Notes: generated by a model not told the origin, from the letters alone. A stretch of DNA of 64,000 bases from Gnetum montanum (GCA_015680685.1 MNCI01003767.1:278977-342976), one strand, 5' to 3'. Positions 11,844-23,065 are shown, counted from the stretch's first letter. Program-made: numbers and translations.

Positions 11844-12680
11844 TTAATAAAGTTTGAGATAAGGTCCCCTATCATGAATTACCTCCTCATCCTTAGGTTC
11901 TCTTTCATTAGATTGTGTATGTGATGTCTCTATTGGTTCATGTTCCTTTGGATAGAACTTTTGATCACTTTTTGCATTATTTTCAGGACTCCACTTCCCT
12001 TCATTCTCACTTATTGGTACTTGCACAATTTCCTTACCAAAGCTTTTTTGAAAAGACCAAGCATTAATCTTATTTTGATCTTCATAAGTGTAGTTAAGAT
12101 TTTTATTACTACCACAATTTTTACACACAAATAAAGTATTATTCACATGATCAAAATTGTCAAACCTTACTATGATTAATCTTGAGCTAGAATCCTCATG
12201 TGTTACTTCTTCTAAATTCTCTGGATGATTTTTAGGAGTCTCCTCTTCTTAAACCTTGCTACAATCCTTATTAAAAAAGGTTACTTGTTGAATCTCAGCT
12301 TTTATGTCTAAGATCTCTTCTTTCATTTTAGCATGAATAACATCTAACTTAAAAAGCACTAGTTTCTTTGCCTTCCTAATCAAATTATCTAAAAGAAAAA
12401 TTTATTCTTTAAATTCACTATACCTCTTGTCATACTAACCATCGTGTTCAGCCACATGTAAGGAATTTTCATCGGTAAGTGCCATGCTTATGAGATGTGA
12501 ATCTTTGGAAGAATTGCATGTTTCTTCTTAACTTTTCTCACCATCATCCCAAGTTGTATAAAATTTGGTATTTTTTTATTCCTCATCATTGGATCTATTC
12601 TTTGGCTATACCTTTCTATCACTTGGATTTCTAGATTATTCGAAATCCATATGGTCTCTTCCTCCATAAATCCAACATTC
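11844..12680 (-). pseudogene. C-terminal half of B1 gag: knuckle remnant, acidic and coiled segments
   Basis: Minus strand: IECWIYGGRDHMDFE near 12680-12640 corresponds to the zinc knuckle IECLVCVGRGHVVSKCPS of B3. It is followed by an acidic stretch (WDDGEKS...NSSKDSHLISMALTDE) that B3 shares almost word for word. A lysine/glutamate-rich coiled segment and an open 100-codon frame (12146-11844, ending GPYLKLY) follow. This frame contains a second Cys pair (FVCKNCGSNKN). Stops separate the parts. Function beyond nucleic-acid binding by the knuckle is unknown. Confidence 0.6.
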
Positions 12681-12758
12681 TATAGAAGAGAAATCTAAGT
12701 TAGAAGCATTTAAAATGTTTTTACCTATATATCTATGTTTGAAAAGATTGGATCTTTA

Positions 12759-13535
12759 CTAAGATACTCCCTTGTTTCTTCTTGTAAGCAAACATTGTAG
12801 TATTCTTGAGAGAAGGGCAATCTCATCTTTGCTTCCCTCATCATGCTCATTTGACTCCTTCTCCTTGGAGATGGTCTTTAGAGCAATAGGCCTTTCTTGG
12901 ATTGCTCCTTCACTTATGAGATTCATTTCATAAGCAATGAGAGTACTTTGAAGCTCTTCATATTTCAATGTTGAGAAGTTTCTAATTTCTTCCATAGTGA
13001 TGACCTTTGATCTAAACTCCAGTTGTATATTTCTAATCATTTTGATGATGACATTGCCTTCAAGTAGATCCTTTCCTATTCCTCTAATAGCTACAATAAG
13101 ATCATTAGCTCTAGAGAAATAATCCTTTATTTTCTAACCTTCTCTGATTTTGAGTTTATCATACTCACTTTGTAAAACTAATAATTTTGCTTGCTTAATA
13201 ATAGATGTTCCCTCATAAGTAGCTTCTAAAGTTCACCAAATTTCTTTAGCCATTTTACATCCTGCTACTCTATTAAATTTAGATTTATTCAATGCATAAT
13301 ACAAACAAATTTTTGCTTTTGAATCAAACATAAACTTATCCTTTTCCTCTTGTGTCCATTTTTTGTGAGGCTTGATGATGCCAATGGAGCTATTAATAGG
13401 TGGAGTGTAGCCTTCAAGGATTAATTCCCACACTTCAAACTCAATGGATTCAAATAATCTTTTCATTCTTTCTTTCCAATAGGTAAAGTTGAATTCATCA
13501 AACATGTGTGGCTTTATGTAAGATGTCCCCACCAT
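12759..13535 (-). pseudogene. gag: Copia-type gag (DUF4219/UBN2) of B1
   Basis: From the ATG at 13535 the frame reads MVGTSYIKPHMFDEFNFTYW, then KERMKRLFESIEFEVWELIL and KSKFNRVAGCKMAKEIW. This is the classic N-terminus of plant copia gag (the F-dG-x-NF-x-YW-x-xRM pattern). After a break, 13040-12759 continues with VITMEEIRNFSTLKYEELQS and LIAYEMNLI, the UBN2 C-terminal part. The start lies about 40 bases inside the primer site. A stop near 13233 splits the frame. B2 retains the same gag start (about 45880); B3 has lost it. Confidence 0.85.
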
Positions 13536-13570
13536 TGTTCACTCTTGAAGTTGATGATGACAAAGAAGAG

Positions 13571-13588
13571 TGCTGGGCTTGGGTACCA
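13571..13588 (-). other. Primer binding site of B1 (tRNA-iMet type)
   Basis: Two bases inside the LTR end (GATCCACA) the minus strand reads TGGTACCCAAGCCC, a decayed TGGTATCAGAGCC. The B2 site TGGTATCAGA at 45916-45931 confirms the identity. Confidence 0.65.
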
Positions 13589-13590
13589 TT

Positions 13591-14821
13591 TGTGGATCAT
13601 TGAACTTAGAAAGGGGGGATGAATAAATTTCCCAAATTAAAATTTTGTAACACAAAATCACACACATCAAATTTAATGTGGTTTCCCAACTTTGGTATTC
13701 CACACTTGGAGGGTAGATTTCTAGCATACCTCTGGACTTTGTTACTCTCAAAATGTGGTTGAAGGATCCACACCCTATACAATCTTTAAGCCCCGCTCTA
13801 GAGTGTTGTGCTACAACACTAGTCACTCAACCTCACAAGGCCCCATTAGGCTTGGAATATGGTTTCCAAACTTCCACAAACTTTACAATCTTAACCTTCA
13901 TACCGGAGTGTTGTACTGCAACATCAACAACTCAATCCCATGGGATCCTAACAAGCTCAAGAAAGGTCAACCCCGTAGGATAGCAAGAGAGAATAATTAT
14001 AGGGGATAGATGAAACTTAGTTTGTTGATCCTTGTAATTTGAGGTATAGCACACTTTACAATGAACAATTGATGATACAATGAAGAGCAACAGATATTAA
14101 AATCATAAAAATGATTACATAATGGTTTGCACATTTTCTAATGCATATGATATCTACTTATAGCTATCATGTTTCTAAATACATATTGGAACTCATGTAA
14201 TGGCTATGCAATGATCATGGAAGATGTTTTCTTCATCCCTAAGACATCTTTCTATGTTTTCCTTCAATTCGGGGAAGACATATTTGTTTGGGAAAATTTC
14301 TTTCTAAAATATCCATTCTGGGAGACATCTTTGTCTAATGAAAGACATCCTTTTGGAACTTTCCCTCATTCTATGAAGATATCTTTGCTTGGTGGAAGAT
14401 GTCTCTACCTAATGAAAGACATCTGCTATTTCTTGAAGACATCTTTGCCTGTGTTCACTCCAATTCTGCAAAGTCCTCTTCTATTTTCCAAAGACATCTT
14501 TCTTCAATGTTCTTTGTCCTTTGAATACACCATTCTTTATTCACAACCTTGATCTTTTGCATGCTTTAATGATGACATATTTTCTTGTGCATTATCTAGT
14601 CCTTGTCCATGTTCTTTGGAATTCTTACATGTTCATTTGAGACCTTGTGAAAGACCTTCTACTTTGAGCTCTAGATTAGTTCATTTCTTGTTTTCTATGT
14701 AGGCTTTAGCTAATCTTTGTTTTCCATGTACGTAGTTCCTACAAACGCAATAACCACACAACCATGTAAAGAATCTTTTAGTCCATTTTACTTAACATTT
14801 TGACACACCAAAAGGTCCACA
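13591..14821 (-). repeat. Family B LTR (5' LTR of B1)
   Basis: On the minus strand it runs from TGTGGACC to GATCCACA, a six-base terminal inverted repeat with TG...CA. GATGTCT/AGACATC words cluster at about 14220-14500. This is the best-preserved LTR boundary of the family. Confidence 0.9.
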
Positions 14822-14828
14822 ATTTCTA

Positions 14829-16239
14829 GGTAGTTTTGTACTCTCTCATAGGAAAGCATGGATGTAGATGATGCGGATGATCTACTTTTGAAGCCTCTAG
14901 CATCTCCTATTCAAAATAGATATATAGATAACTTTCTTTTAGGTATATTATTTTCAATGAACATTAATTCAAACCTACTTTTCCATACCTTTATCAAAAT
15001 GATAAAGATTTAATTGAATGCTATGTTAGGATAAGAATTAATGTTTATTTCATTTTGAAACTTCTCATATCATTTTTTCTATTTGATAAGCAACTACGAT
15101 CAAACTATAAGTTGTAGTATCCCACATTTATTAAACTATAAACCAGTGCAAGTCCTAGTTAGGTGCAACAAGCTACTTGAGTAATTAGAAGAGTTAAAAT
15201 GAATTATGAGCATTTTCTTTCTTCTAACAAGGATCTCAAAGTAGGCATGTGAGCCCCAAAGATGACTAGAGACCTCTGAGGATACTTCCATAAATAGGAG
15301 TTTTAACTTAAATGAGAATTAAAGAGTTAGAATTGAAAAATCAACATGGAAAATATTTTTTTTCAAATTATGGCCAGTTGTAATCTATAGCAACTCATAG
15401 TTTACATGTGAGAGACTATGTCTAAAATAGCTCACAAAAAATTTAAAAATAGAAGACACCTTTTACTAGTGTCAATATGACTTGTACCAGGTTGTAGTCT
15501 CTATTTAACTATTGGAATTTTGAATATTTTTTCAATACTCAAAACTCCAAGCCATTACAAGTTGTAGTGACCTGTAGTAGCTAATTCAATATTATATAAT
15601 TTGTGGGAAAGTGTACTGTCATCGATTGTAAGCTATAGTAGCTCACATTCTATAAAATACAACTAACTACGAATCACAAGAATTCATAATATCTATTCAA
15701 TAAGTGAAAAATATGAATTTGGATTTAATTTTTAATAGATTCAAAGTAGATAAAAAGTAGAAAATGAAGAACATAAATTACAGAGAGAATATAAAGAATG
15801 AGATTATGAAATGAGAGCTAAAGGATATAGAATTAAAAGCTAGAAGATTTTTGTATTACATTTTTTAATAATTTTTATATAAATAAAAAAATTTTAATGT
15901 TTTCAATTCAATTTATGTTTAATGTTGGTGATTCTATTTCATTTCTCTTACTATAAGTTATAATTTCAATTATTTCATAAACCCAATCTACTTATGTGCT
16001 AATACTATCCTACTACACACTACAAAATCACTGAATAGACTTTATCATCTAGTATTGCCTAGGTAGAAGTAATGTTATTGCACATACCTTGAGTCATATT
16101 ATAGAAACACTTCACAATCGTATGATTCAATCAGATGTGTTAGGTTGTATTTTGAAGGAGCAATAAATAGATCTTTAGTATGTGCAATTGAGGAAAACCA
16201 ATGAGACCATGGTAGCCATGGATTCTCATGATTTTCTTT
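14829..16239. other. Decayed DNA, no gene assigned
   Basis: Continuation of the locus split by B1. A short plus-strand frame near 14860-14945 includes MDVDDADDLLLKPLASP but soon ends. About 15370-15670 is again rich in GTTGTAGT/ACTCATAG words like those at 6240-6680. Nothing else is recognisable. Confidence 0.4.
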
Positions 16240-16532
16240 ACTTTAATGGTTATGTGTGTATGTGTCAAAGGATTTGAAATAGTAGTTATTAAGGGAGGTT
16301 CACCTGAGAAATTTTTAGATGTACCTTAGTTGTGAGAAAATATATCAACTTCTTAAAAGGGTGTATTGGTGATCTAGCTTGAAGAGGTAAGTTGTTGAGT
16401 TTTTCACCAAGTGCTTTATCTATTAGAAGGTCATAATTGAGCATCAATGACCCAATGGTTATTGGTACCCTTATTTTATTCTACAATGGAAGTGAGAGAT
16501 TATTAACATAAACTTCATTATTAGTTTAACTT
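16240..16532 (+). pseudogene. Ty3/gypsy integrase zinc-finger fragment, cut by A2
   Basis: Plus strand: REVHLRNF...CEKIYQLLKRVYW, then VVEFFTKCFIY, KVIIEHQ and P-x-x-LQWK. This is the H-H-C-C zinc-binding part of a gypsy integrase (family pattern REAH...H.G..KMY..LK..YWW, F...C..CQ..K.EHQ.P.GLL.PL.IPEWKW). Stops replace several residues, including the second Cys region. The fragment ends at 16532, where the A2 LTR begins, so A2 inserted into an older gypsy pol. Confidence 0.65.
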
Positions 16533-16540
16533 TGATGAGA

Positions 16541-16672
16541 CGCGATATCGCATGGGCCGCAATATCATGTACGCGATATCGTGGCCACCGTGATATCGCA
16601 TCCCATGCGATATTGCGTACACAATATCACGTCGTCCCCTACGATATCGCGTATGCGATATCGTGGTGCACT
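16541..16672 (+). promoter_or_regulatory. Cluster of GATATCGCG-type palindromes in the A2 U3
   Basis: About eight copies of an (A/G)CGATATCGC(G/A) word lie at roughly 15-18-base spacing between the LTR start and the TATA box, for example GCGATATCGCATG, TACGCGATATCGTGG and ACGATATCGCGTATGCGATA. Decayed versions (CAATATCA) fit C-to-T change at CpG. The position directly upstream of the core promoter suggests an enhancer; which factor binds is unknown. Confidence 0.7.
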
Positions 16673-16678
16673 GTCATA

Positions 16679-16690
16679 TCTATAAATAAG
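16679..16690 (+). promoter_or_regulatory. TATA box of the A2 LTR promoter
   Basis: TATAAATAAG at 16681-16690. All five A LTRs have a related box at the equivalent place: minus 4561-4570, minus 23936-23944, minus 31147-31155, and TACAAATAAG in the 48233 copy. Transcription should start about 30 bases further on. Confidence 0.7.
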
Positions 16691-16950
16691 AGGTGGCTCT
16701 CCCTTGTTTCCTCATCCTAGGCTAGAAGTAGGGAAACTCTGGCAGATTGATCACTCCAGAGATAGAATATTTTCCATGTGCCCGCAGTAGGAGTCCTAAA
16801 GTAAACGGATCTTTATTCGAGGAGCATTGTACCTGAACACAAGTTGTGTACAACAATAAAGACGAACTTCCTAGATAAACCTTGCAGTGCATGGAATAGG
16901 ATTTTATTTTAATGTTATTTATTATTTTCTCTCTTACCCTTATCTCCTAG

Positions 16951-17100
16951 TAATGCGGAATGAGTACGACTTGATTATGAGCATTTAAGGATGTGTACGG
17001 ATAATCAAGGAACGGATGCTCATCGTAATGCGGAATGAGTACGACTTGATTACAAGCATTTAAGGATGTGTACAGATAATCAAGGAATGGATGCTTATCG
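16951..17100 (+). repeat. 75-bp tandem duplication inside the A2 LTR
   Basis: TAATGCGGAATGAGTACGAC begins at 16951 and again at 17026. The two units differ by a handful of transitions. The solo LTR at 48233-49060 appears to lack it. Confidence 0.85.
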
Positions 17101-17557
17101 CACTTAGGCTAGAGTAGATTCTCTCAACCCTTTCCTCCTAGTTAAGTGCCTCAGTACGACCACTTCGAGCACGTATGTTACGCGTGGTGATCCTAGCAAC
17201 GATTAGCATTTGGTAGCCACGGTTGCATCGGTTCAGGGTGTGTACGATAAGTGGGAATAGATGCTGACGCTAGGTAATTTAGACTTAGTTCATTAGTTAG
17301 AGTTAGTAATTAGTTTCTCAACCCTTCACCTCAATAGCATAGGAGACATAAAACATAAAAGACCATAAAAATCATATACCTCGGACTTACTTAACCATAC
17401 ACCTTGAAAACTACAAGTAAGTCTGGAAAGACAACGAATAATTAACCCTAAGTGTTCCATGGGACGTATAGGCACTTAGTCTGCAGAGTTCGACCGGATC
17501 ACGCATGCTACGCTCGTTTCGTATGGTTGAGTGTAGGGGTACCTCGCCACTCATCAT

Positions 17558-17576
17558 TAGTGCTGTTGCCAGGGAC
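17558..17576 (+). other. Primer binding site of A2 (tRNA-Asp type)
   Basis: TAGTGCTGTTGCCAGGGAC matches TGGCGCCGTTGCCGGGGAC at 15 of 19 bases; all four mismatches are G-to-A or C-to-T transitions. It begins one base after the LTR end. Confidence 0.8.
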
Positions 17577-17701
17577 TAAGTGTTTGTGCGCTAAATAGAA
17601 CATAGGACATCACTCACATCGTTGGGAGCCTAAACGAACCTTTGGGTTAATTAAAGAAAAAATTTTATATAACGGTAAAATTAGCACACCAATAAGACAC
17701 T

Positions 17702-20030
17702 ATGTCTTCTTCTTCTTCTCATAAGAGCAACTCACCACCTAGGGACAATACAAAGAACAGTCGGCAATCAAAAACACATAACCTAAATTAGCCAGTTCCT
17801 CAACAATATAGGGTGGAATATACTCATCCTGATGAGTATATTCCTAACTTTACTTTTATCCTCCATCAAGATGAACAGATGCGCTAGAGAGATTTGCAAG
17901 GTAACATAGTGTTACCTCTAGGTTGGGCAGTCCCAAACATGCTTCTTCGTGCTTTGGCACAGATTGGCATGACAGAATTATACGCTGAATACGTTGCAGA
18001 AAATTTTGACGTAAGGGATTACTATCCTACATCAACACAACGTATAAGGGACTCAAGGTAGGAGAGCCAACATACACTGTTGAAGGGCAAAGGCCTGCAC
18101 GTCCTTAGTGAAATAGGAGATGATGGACCCATTATAATGGGTTCTCTAACAAATGATGTTCCCCCTCCTAACGATGCTAAGGAGGCTGGGTATCAGAACC
18201 TACGCTCAACGATACATAACATTGGTTCTAACCCTCGTGAACACCAACTATTCACAGAGGGAACAACAACTCATAATAAGGATGGGCACTTAGATCGTCA
18301 TCACGATCGGGACCGTAGCAGTTGAAGATAAGGTAGGAAACATCATCATGGTGATTGTTCTCCTTCTTCTTCTCCTTCATCCCATCACTCACCCTCTCCT
18401 TCCACATCTAGACGCAACCATCACAAGCATAACGGACAGGATAAAGGTAAGAAAAATGAGAGACCTCAATGAGAGAGTCAAGAGAGAGGACAAGAGCATG
18501 AACGAAGGGAAAGTAGGGAATAACGAAGACATCACAGGCGTCATGAAAGAGATGATCATGATGAGCCCCTACTTGCAACCCGAAGTATGCTCAACATAAC
18601 GGAGGCTGTGAGAATACCAACAAGGCATTTAAAAGATAGTCAGATCAAACACTTAGACATGAACAACATCTCACGATTTGAAGGGGGATACAACGCTGAT
18701 CTACAACATCATTTATAGGCATTCCACAATGCCTGTACCTTGAAGAACATAGAAAACAAGTGGCAAAAACTTAAGTTGTTTCCCAGGACACTCACTAAAG
18801 AAGTAGAGAGTTGGTACCAGTCCTTAGAACTAGAAACCATCAGGAGGTGGAGCACAATTTAGAACTCTTCAATGATAAATAACAGACGTACTCCAAAGTG
18901 TCCAATTTGAGTAAGCAGATCCAAGGCTGGAAGCAAGGTACTCATAAACCCTTGGATGCTACCATGGCCTGCTACTACACATTATTACATCATTGCCTAG
19001 GCCATGGATACGCTCAACAGGATCAACTTCACACATTGTAGATGGGCTAAGACATGAGACGAGGAGAACCCTTGGGACTTATTCCCACAGGAGACTATCA
19101 GAACTTAGAGCCCATGAAGTTCATCGCTTGTTGGAACAAGTAGCAAAAGAAGAAGGTGAACTACAAAAAATGGCAAGTGTGGAAGAATACAACTGCGACC
19201 CCTCCCTTCGAAAGAAGGGAGTGAAATTTTGTGATGAGGAGGATGAGTCACCACTCGAAGAGTTGGTGAACAGAAAAACCTTTCCGATTCAAAAATTAAC
19301 AACAGAAGTATCGGCTAAGATGGATCAATTGTGGGATTCCTTAGACTCCATACTTGAAACTGTCTTAAAAATTGTAGAAGAGTCTAAGGTGGAACAAAGT
19401 AGTGACAAAGATAAGACAAAGCGGAGAAATTCAAGCCCTGCACATAACAAGGATAAGGGGAAAATTACTATCTCCAATGAAGTTGTGGAATTAGACACAA
19501 ATGATGATGGTGGATGTGAGATCTGCCACTATGACCATCCTAAGGGATGTTGTCCAATCATCTCACATCTATAGGAGTCTAGGTTGTATGCACTTAACCC
19601 AAGACTCAACCAATGGCAAACGCCCCAAAGGTTACCTTATCCTCAAGGTAACCCAAGGCAATTCCACCAACCACTAACGTACTATCCAAGTGGAACTCCA
19701 CCAAAACCCATCAGACATCATCAGTAGTGGCAATACCCATAGTCATGAGGGATGCCACCGCCAACACAATGGTACCCTTACCGGTAGCCCAATCCATATG
19801 GTTATTATGTGCAGCAGCCGGTTTCTCCAAGTGACTCTATGAGTCACACAACTCCCCAACGTTACTACCAAGTTCAGGAATACTTTGGAAGGACTCCTTC
19901 TCCTCCGAGAGACATCCCACATATACACCATCCTCTAACTCCATCCGCACCTCTTCCACCTGTAGTTCTCGTAACACCTCCTACTCCAACAATGCAAGGG
20001 GAACTCCCCACTCAACCATAGCAACGTAAC
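17702..20030 (+). pseudogene. gag: Gag of gypsy element A2, broken by stops and frameshifts
   Basis: The ATG at 17702 opens MSSSSSHKSNSPPRD. A matrix-like region follows (EYTHPDEYIPNFTFILHQDE, LPLGWAVPNMLLRALAQIGM). About 18240-18600 is a His/Arg/Ser-rich low-complexity region. The gag core is at 18640-18860: ISRFEGGYNADLQHHL, stop, AFHNACTLKNIENKWQKLKL, EVESWYQSLELETIRRW. The C-terminal part (18993-19574) has VEEYNCDPSLRKKGVKFCDE and ends CEICHYDHPKGCCPIISHL. A proline-rich tail (about 19580-20030) includes PLPPVVLVTPPTPT. At least six stops and two frame changes prevent translation as one protein. The same order and motifs occur in A1 and, partly, in A3. Confidence 0.85.
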
Positions 20031-20229
20031 GCTGCGAGAGTTATAAATATTCAACCTACTACTGGTTCTGACAATTGTAAAAAGAGAAGGCCTTTCTTCA
20101 TAACCAAAAGCCCAGACAAACTCTTACAACAACAAGCGGTTGAGCCGATTTACATGCCCCACCATCTAACACTTCGGAGCACCCTTCAATCCAACAGAGC
20201 TGTACGCATACGATTATGTTAACGCATAC

Positions 20230-20787
20230 CGTAACTAAATGGATCAAGGTAGGCCACCTTCCCAAGAAACTAACTAATCCTGGAAGCCCCTTAATCTATT
20301 TACAAATGGCTAGGAATGAACCACATAAGGCTCTTCTTGACTCAGGTTCCGAAGTCAACTTAATTTCACAAGAGATGTATCACACCTAGAACCTATTCCA
20401 AATTAAGAAGAGCAACATCCAACAGGAGCTGGTAGACCAGTCCATCACCATTCCCTTGGGATTGATGGAGGACATTGTTACCATTGTGTGTGGTTGGTCC
20501 TACCCAGCTGACTTCCTAGTGATAGAAGTTAACAATAACAACGGGGACTTCCCAATTATAATGGGAAGGTCATGGCTAAGTACAGTAGATGCGTACCTAG
20601 GGATTCGTGATATTTCCTTGGAAATTTCTAAGATAAACATTTATGGAAAGATCGAGAAGAGGAAAGTTCCATGCATCACATACAGTGATTCGTCGAGTGA
20701 TGACATGGAGGAAATGCCTCCATGTAACAGGTGTGCCCTTGAAACTTTGAAACAAAGATGCCTATATGTAGCAACCACACAACAAGT
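20230..20787 (+). pseudogene. Aspartic protease domain of A2, cut by the gap
   Basis: Plus strand: NPGSPLIYLQMARNEPHKAL, LLDSGSEVNLISQEMYH (active-site D-S-G-S motif), one stop, then LVDQSITIPLGLMEDIVTIV and FPIIMGRSWLSTVDAYLGI, the second conserved block of retropepsins (I-(I/L)-G-R-x-W). The frame from 20456 is then open into the gap. An acidic, serine-rich linker (SDSSSDDMEEMPPC) ends the visible part, where RT should begin. This enzyme cleaves the Gag-Pol polyprotein in the particle. Confidence 0.85.
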
Positions 20788-21051
20788 NNNNNNNNNNNNN
20801 NNNNNNNNNNNNNNNNNNNNNNNNNNNNNNNNNNNNNNNNNNNNNNNNNNNNNNNNNNNNNNNNNNNNNNNNNNNNNNNNNNNNNNNNNNNNNNNNNNNN
20901 NNNNNNNNNNNNNNNNNNNNNNNNNNNNNNNNNNNNNNNNNNNNNNNNNNNNNNNNNNNNNNNNNNNNNNNNNNNNNNNNNNNNNNNNNNNNNNNNNNNN
21001 NNNNNNNNNNNNNNNNNNNNNNNNNNNNNNNNNNNNNNNNNNNNNNNNNNN
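20788..21051. other. Assembly gap of 264 N
   Basis: Unresolved bases. The right edge runs straight into a TG repeat, the likely cause of the gap. Sequence left and right of it may not be truly adjacent. Confidence 0.95.
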
Positions 21052-21070
21052 TGTGTGTGTGTGTGTGTGT
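21052..21070 (+). repeat. (TG)n microsatellite at the gap edge
   Basis: Nineteen bases of alternating T and G; the true length is hidden by the gap. Confidence 0.9.
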
Positions 21071-22330
21071 AATCCACCATGTAAGTTTGTCACCCAATAA
21101 GTGTTCTTCGTGATGGTATGAACTGTTTTCATGTTGGTTGCTAATGTTTGGTTTTCACCTTTAAGTCATGATGTTGATACTAAGGTATGTTTCTTTTGAT
21201 ATGATAGGCAATGAGTTCACTTCATCCATCCATCCACCAGTTTCTATGGTCTCTCTTGGCTTGGAAATATACAGTCTCCTTCATAATAAGAACTAGAACA
21301 AATCGGTGACTGGGCATTTCTCAAACTAAGGAAAGACTCAAGGATTGCAAAGGGTGTGACTTCAAGGAAATTTGATGCATTTGTGTTGGCCATTCTCTTG
21401 GATGCTTGGATGTTTTCTTCTTGAGTTTTCTTTCCATTCTGATGTTACCCAATTATCGGAAGCTGAGACAATAAAAATAAAAAGTCTTTGCATGGTGTGG
21501 TTCTCACGCATACAAACACAAAACACAAAAAAAAAAAGGAAAAGTGAGAATTCAAAGCATACCCCTTAGACGAAATAAACTTGGACTACAAGAACTAGTT
21601 ATGGAACCAAAAGTGTTCCCTGTAACTAAGGTCCTTCTTGCTTCCCATTCTCTCTTTTGTTTCATGAGAATGGTGGTGGCTCTTTGGAGGTGCATTCTTG
21701 TTACTTCAAGAGGATGGATTGGTCGAATGCATTGATGCAAAGTCACTAGATGTGGTTGGTTTGAGGCTGAAGTTGGAATGAGATTTGCCAAGTCACATTA
21801 ATCATGAAACACACAAGGGGTTGTACACCACCTTGTTCTTGGAACTCCATTCCATTCTCTTCTCTCCACCCTTCTCTCCATTGTTCACCTCATTTCCGAT
21901 TGTATCATTAGTGTATATTTTGGTAGATACATTGTTTTCTTTTTGGTAAATTCTTACGGTTAAGACTTTAACTCTTGTTCCAAAGGACATTCCCAAAGCC
22001 TACAAACTCTTTGAATGTGGGACTGTCAAGGCATTAAGGGCATGAGCCTACTTTGGGGAGGACCCACTGACATTTCTATTTGGTGCATCAGTTAAATTCT
22101 TTCCCTTAACATTTTTGCAATCCATTTTCTTTTGTTCATTTCCATCTTGACATCCATTTCATCAATGTCTTAGTTGTCTTTTTTTATCCATCTTCTTGTT
22201 CTTATTCTTTCTCCATTCTAATGCTACCAGAGGTTCACGATTAGTCATGGGGGTACGGGGCCCGATTTTTTCGATTTTCTCCTAGCCCCGATTTCCAAGG
22301 TATTACTTACATGATAGTTGTGAAAAGGGT
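21071..22330. other. Unassigned sequence between the gap and element A3
   Basis: Somewhat less AT-rich than the surroundings, with several overlapping frames of 60-80 codons on both strands but none with a recognisable motif. CGATTT recurs around 22261-22300 next to CGGGGCCC. It could be host DNA or a retroelement non-coding part. Confidence 0.35.
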
Positions 22331-22362
22331 GGATAGAGAAGCATAGAGAAAGCCACTCATGC

Positions 22363-23065
22363 CTAATAGAGAAGGGTCTCCCTTATTTCCTTACAAAGCC
22401 TATCTATGATGTGGTACATTAGCCTTTGCTTGAAGAACCCATGGCCTAGGCATTTGTTTAACAATGAATAGTATCTTTCTAAGGCCATGTCCAAGGGTTC
22501 ATGTTGCACTTGTTTCCACACCTGTATTTGTCTCCTCAAGGCTAATACTCTTGCATAGGTTTGGTATCTTTCAGTGAAGGTTTCTACCATTGTTGGCCAA
22601 TGTTGGATTGATTTTGATTTTAAGGACCCGCACCATACTTTTTCTTGGCCAATGAGTGTCTTAGGAAAGAGCTTAAGTTTTTGCCATTATCAATATTATT
22701 CCATACACATGCATCATGGAAGGCTTGTAAATAATGTTGCAGATCTAAATCATAGCCTCCTAAGAATTTGGGAAAGTTGTTTAACTCAAGCCTGGGGAGA
22801 CGACTTTCCTTACAATGCCTAGGGATATTCAAACAGCCTCATGTATATGCATTAGGCTCTTAGTGGCCAATAGGGGTTCATCATCACTAGGTAGGTTATG
22901 AATTTGTGAGTTGGGACAATGTTGTCTTCGTTTATGTACACAGGGGGCCCCTACATTAGATTAAGTACTCGAAACTTCATCTTCATCATAATATAATTTG
23001 TTGGTTCTCCAATGAATTGCCTTACTAGTTGTTGCATTATCATAGTTTTGTGAGAGAGACATTGT
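22363..23065 (-). pseudogene. gag: Gag fragment of A3
   Basis: Minus strand about 22832-22620 reads RLELNNFPKFLGGYDLDLQH, then YLQAFHDACVWNNIDNGKNL, and 22590-22363 reads MVETFTERYQTYARVLALRR, then MALERYYSLLNKCLGHGFFK. These follow the gag core of A1 and A2 (DLQHHL..FH.AC...NIE.K). Stops break the N-terminal part near 22830-23065. It ends abruptly at the left edge of the element. Confidence 0.8.

Larger units (their letters stand above)
9093..14821 (-). mobile_element. Gag-only Ty1/copia element B1, complete with two LTRs
   Basis: Two direct LTR copies (9093-10350 and 13591-14821) enclose 3.2 kb. On the minus strand the order is LTR, tRNA-iMet primer site, copia-type gag, zinc knuckle and acidic/coiled region, about 1.5 kb without coding sequence, polypurine stretch and LTR. 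No protease, integrase or reverse transcriptase can be found, so it would depend on enzymes supplied by a relative. TTCTA occurs at 9088-9092 and at 14824-14828, a plausible target-site duplication. B2 and B3 belong to the same family. Confidence 0.85.
16533..17556 (+). repeat. Family A LTR (5' LTR of A2), 1024 bp
   Basis: Starts TGATGAGACG and ends CACTCATCA, giving a seven-base terminal inverted repeat. It is about 200 bp longer than the solo LTR at 48233-49060, partly because of a 75-bp direct duplication (16951-17025, 17026-17100). It adjoins a clear primer site. Confidence 0.9.
16533..20787 (+). mobile_element. Ty3/gypsy element A2: LTR, gag and protease, ending at an assembly gap
   Basis: Plus-strand order is LTR 16533-17556, PBS 17558-17576, gag 17702 to about 20030, and aspartic protease about 20230-20787. 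The gap at 20788 cuts the sequence where RT should follow. No second LTR is found to the right; the sequence after the gap is unrelated, so the element is truncated or its remainder was lost in assembly. This is the best-preserved A copy and is less AT-rich than its surroundings. Confidence 0.85.

Noticed and set aside
16541-16672. Possible CRISPR-like or replication-origin array
   Set aside because: Evenly spaced palindromes could suggest this, but the setting is the U3 of a plant LTR with a TATA box, and spacers are not unique sequences of constant length.
20456-21100. Open frames running through the N stretch
   Set aside because: Undetermined bases give artificial openness. Only the part before 20788 is supported, as gypsy protease.
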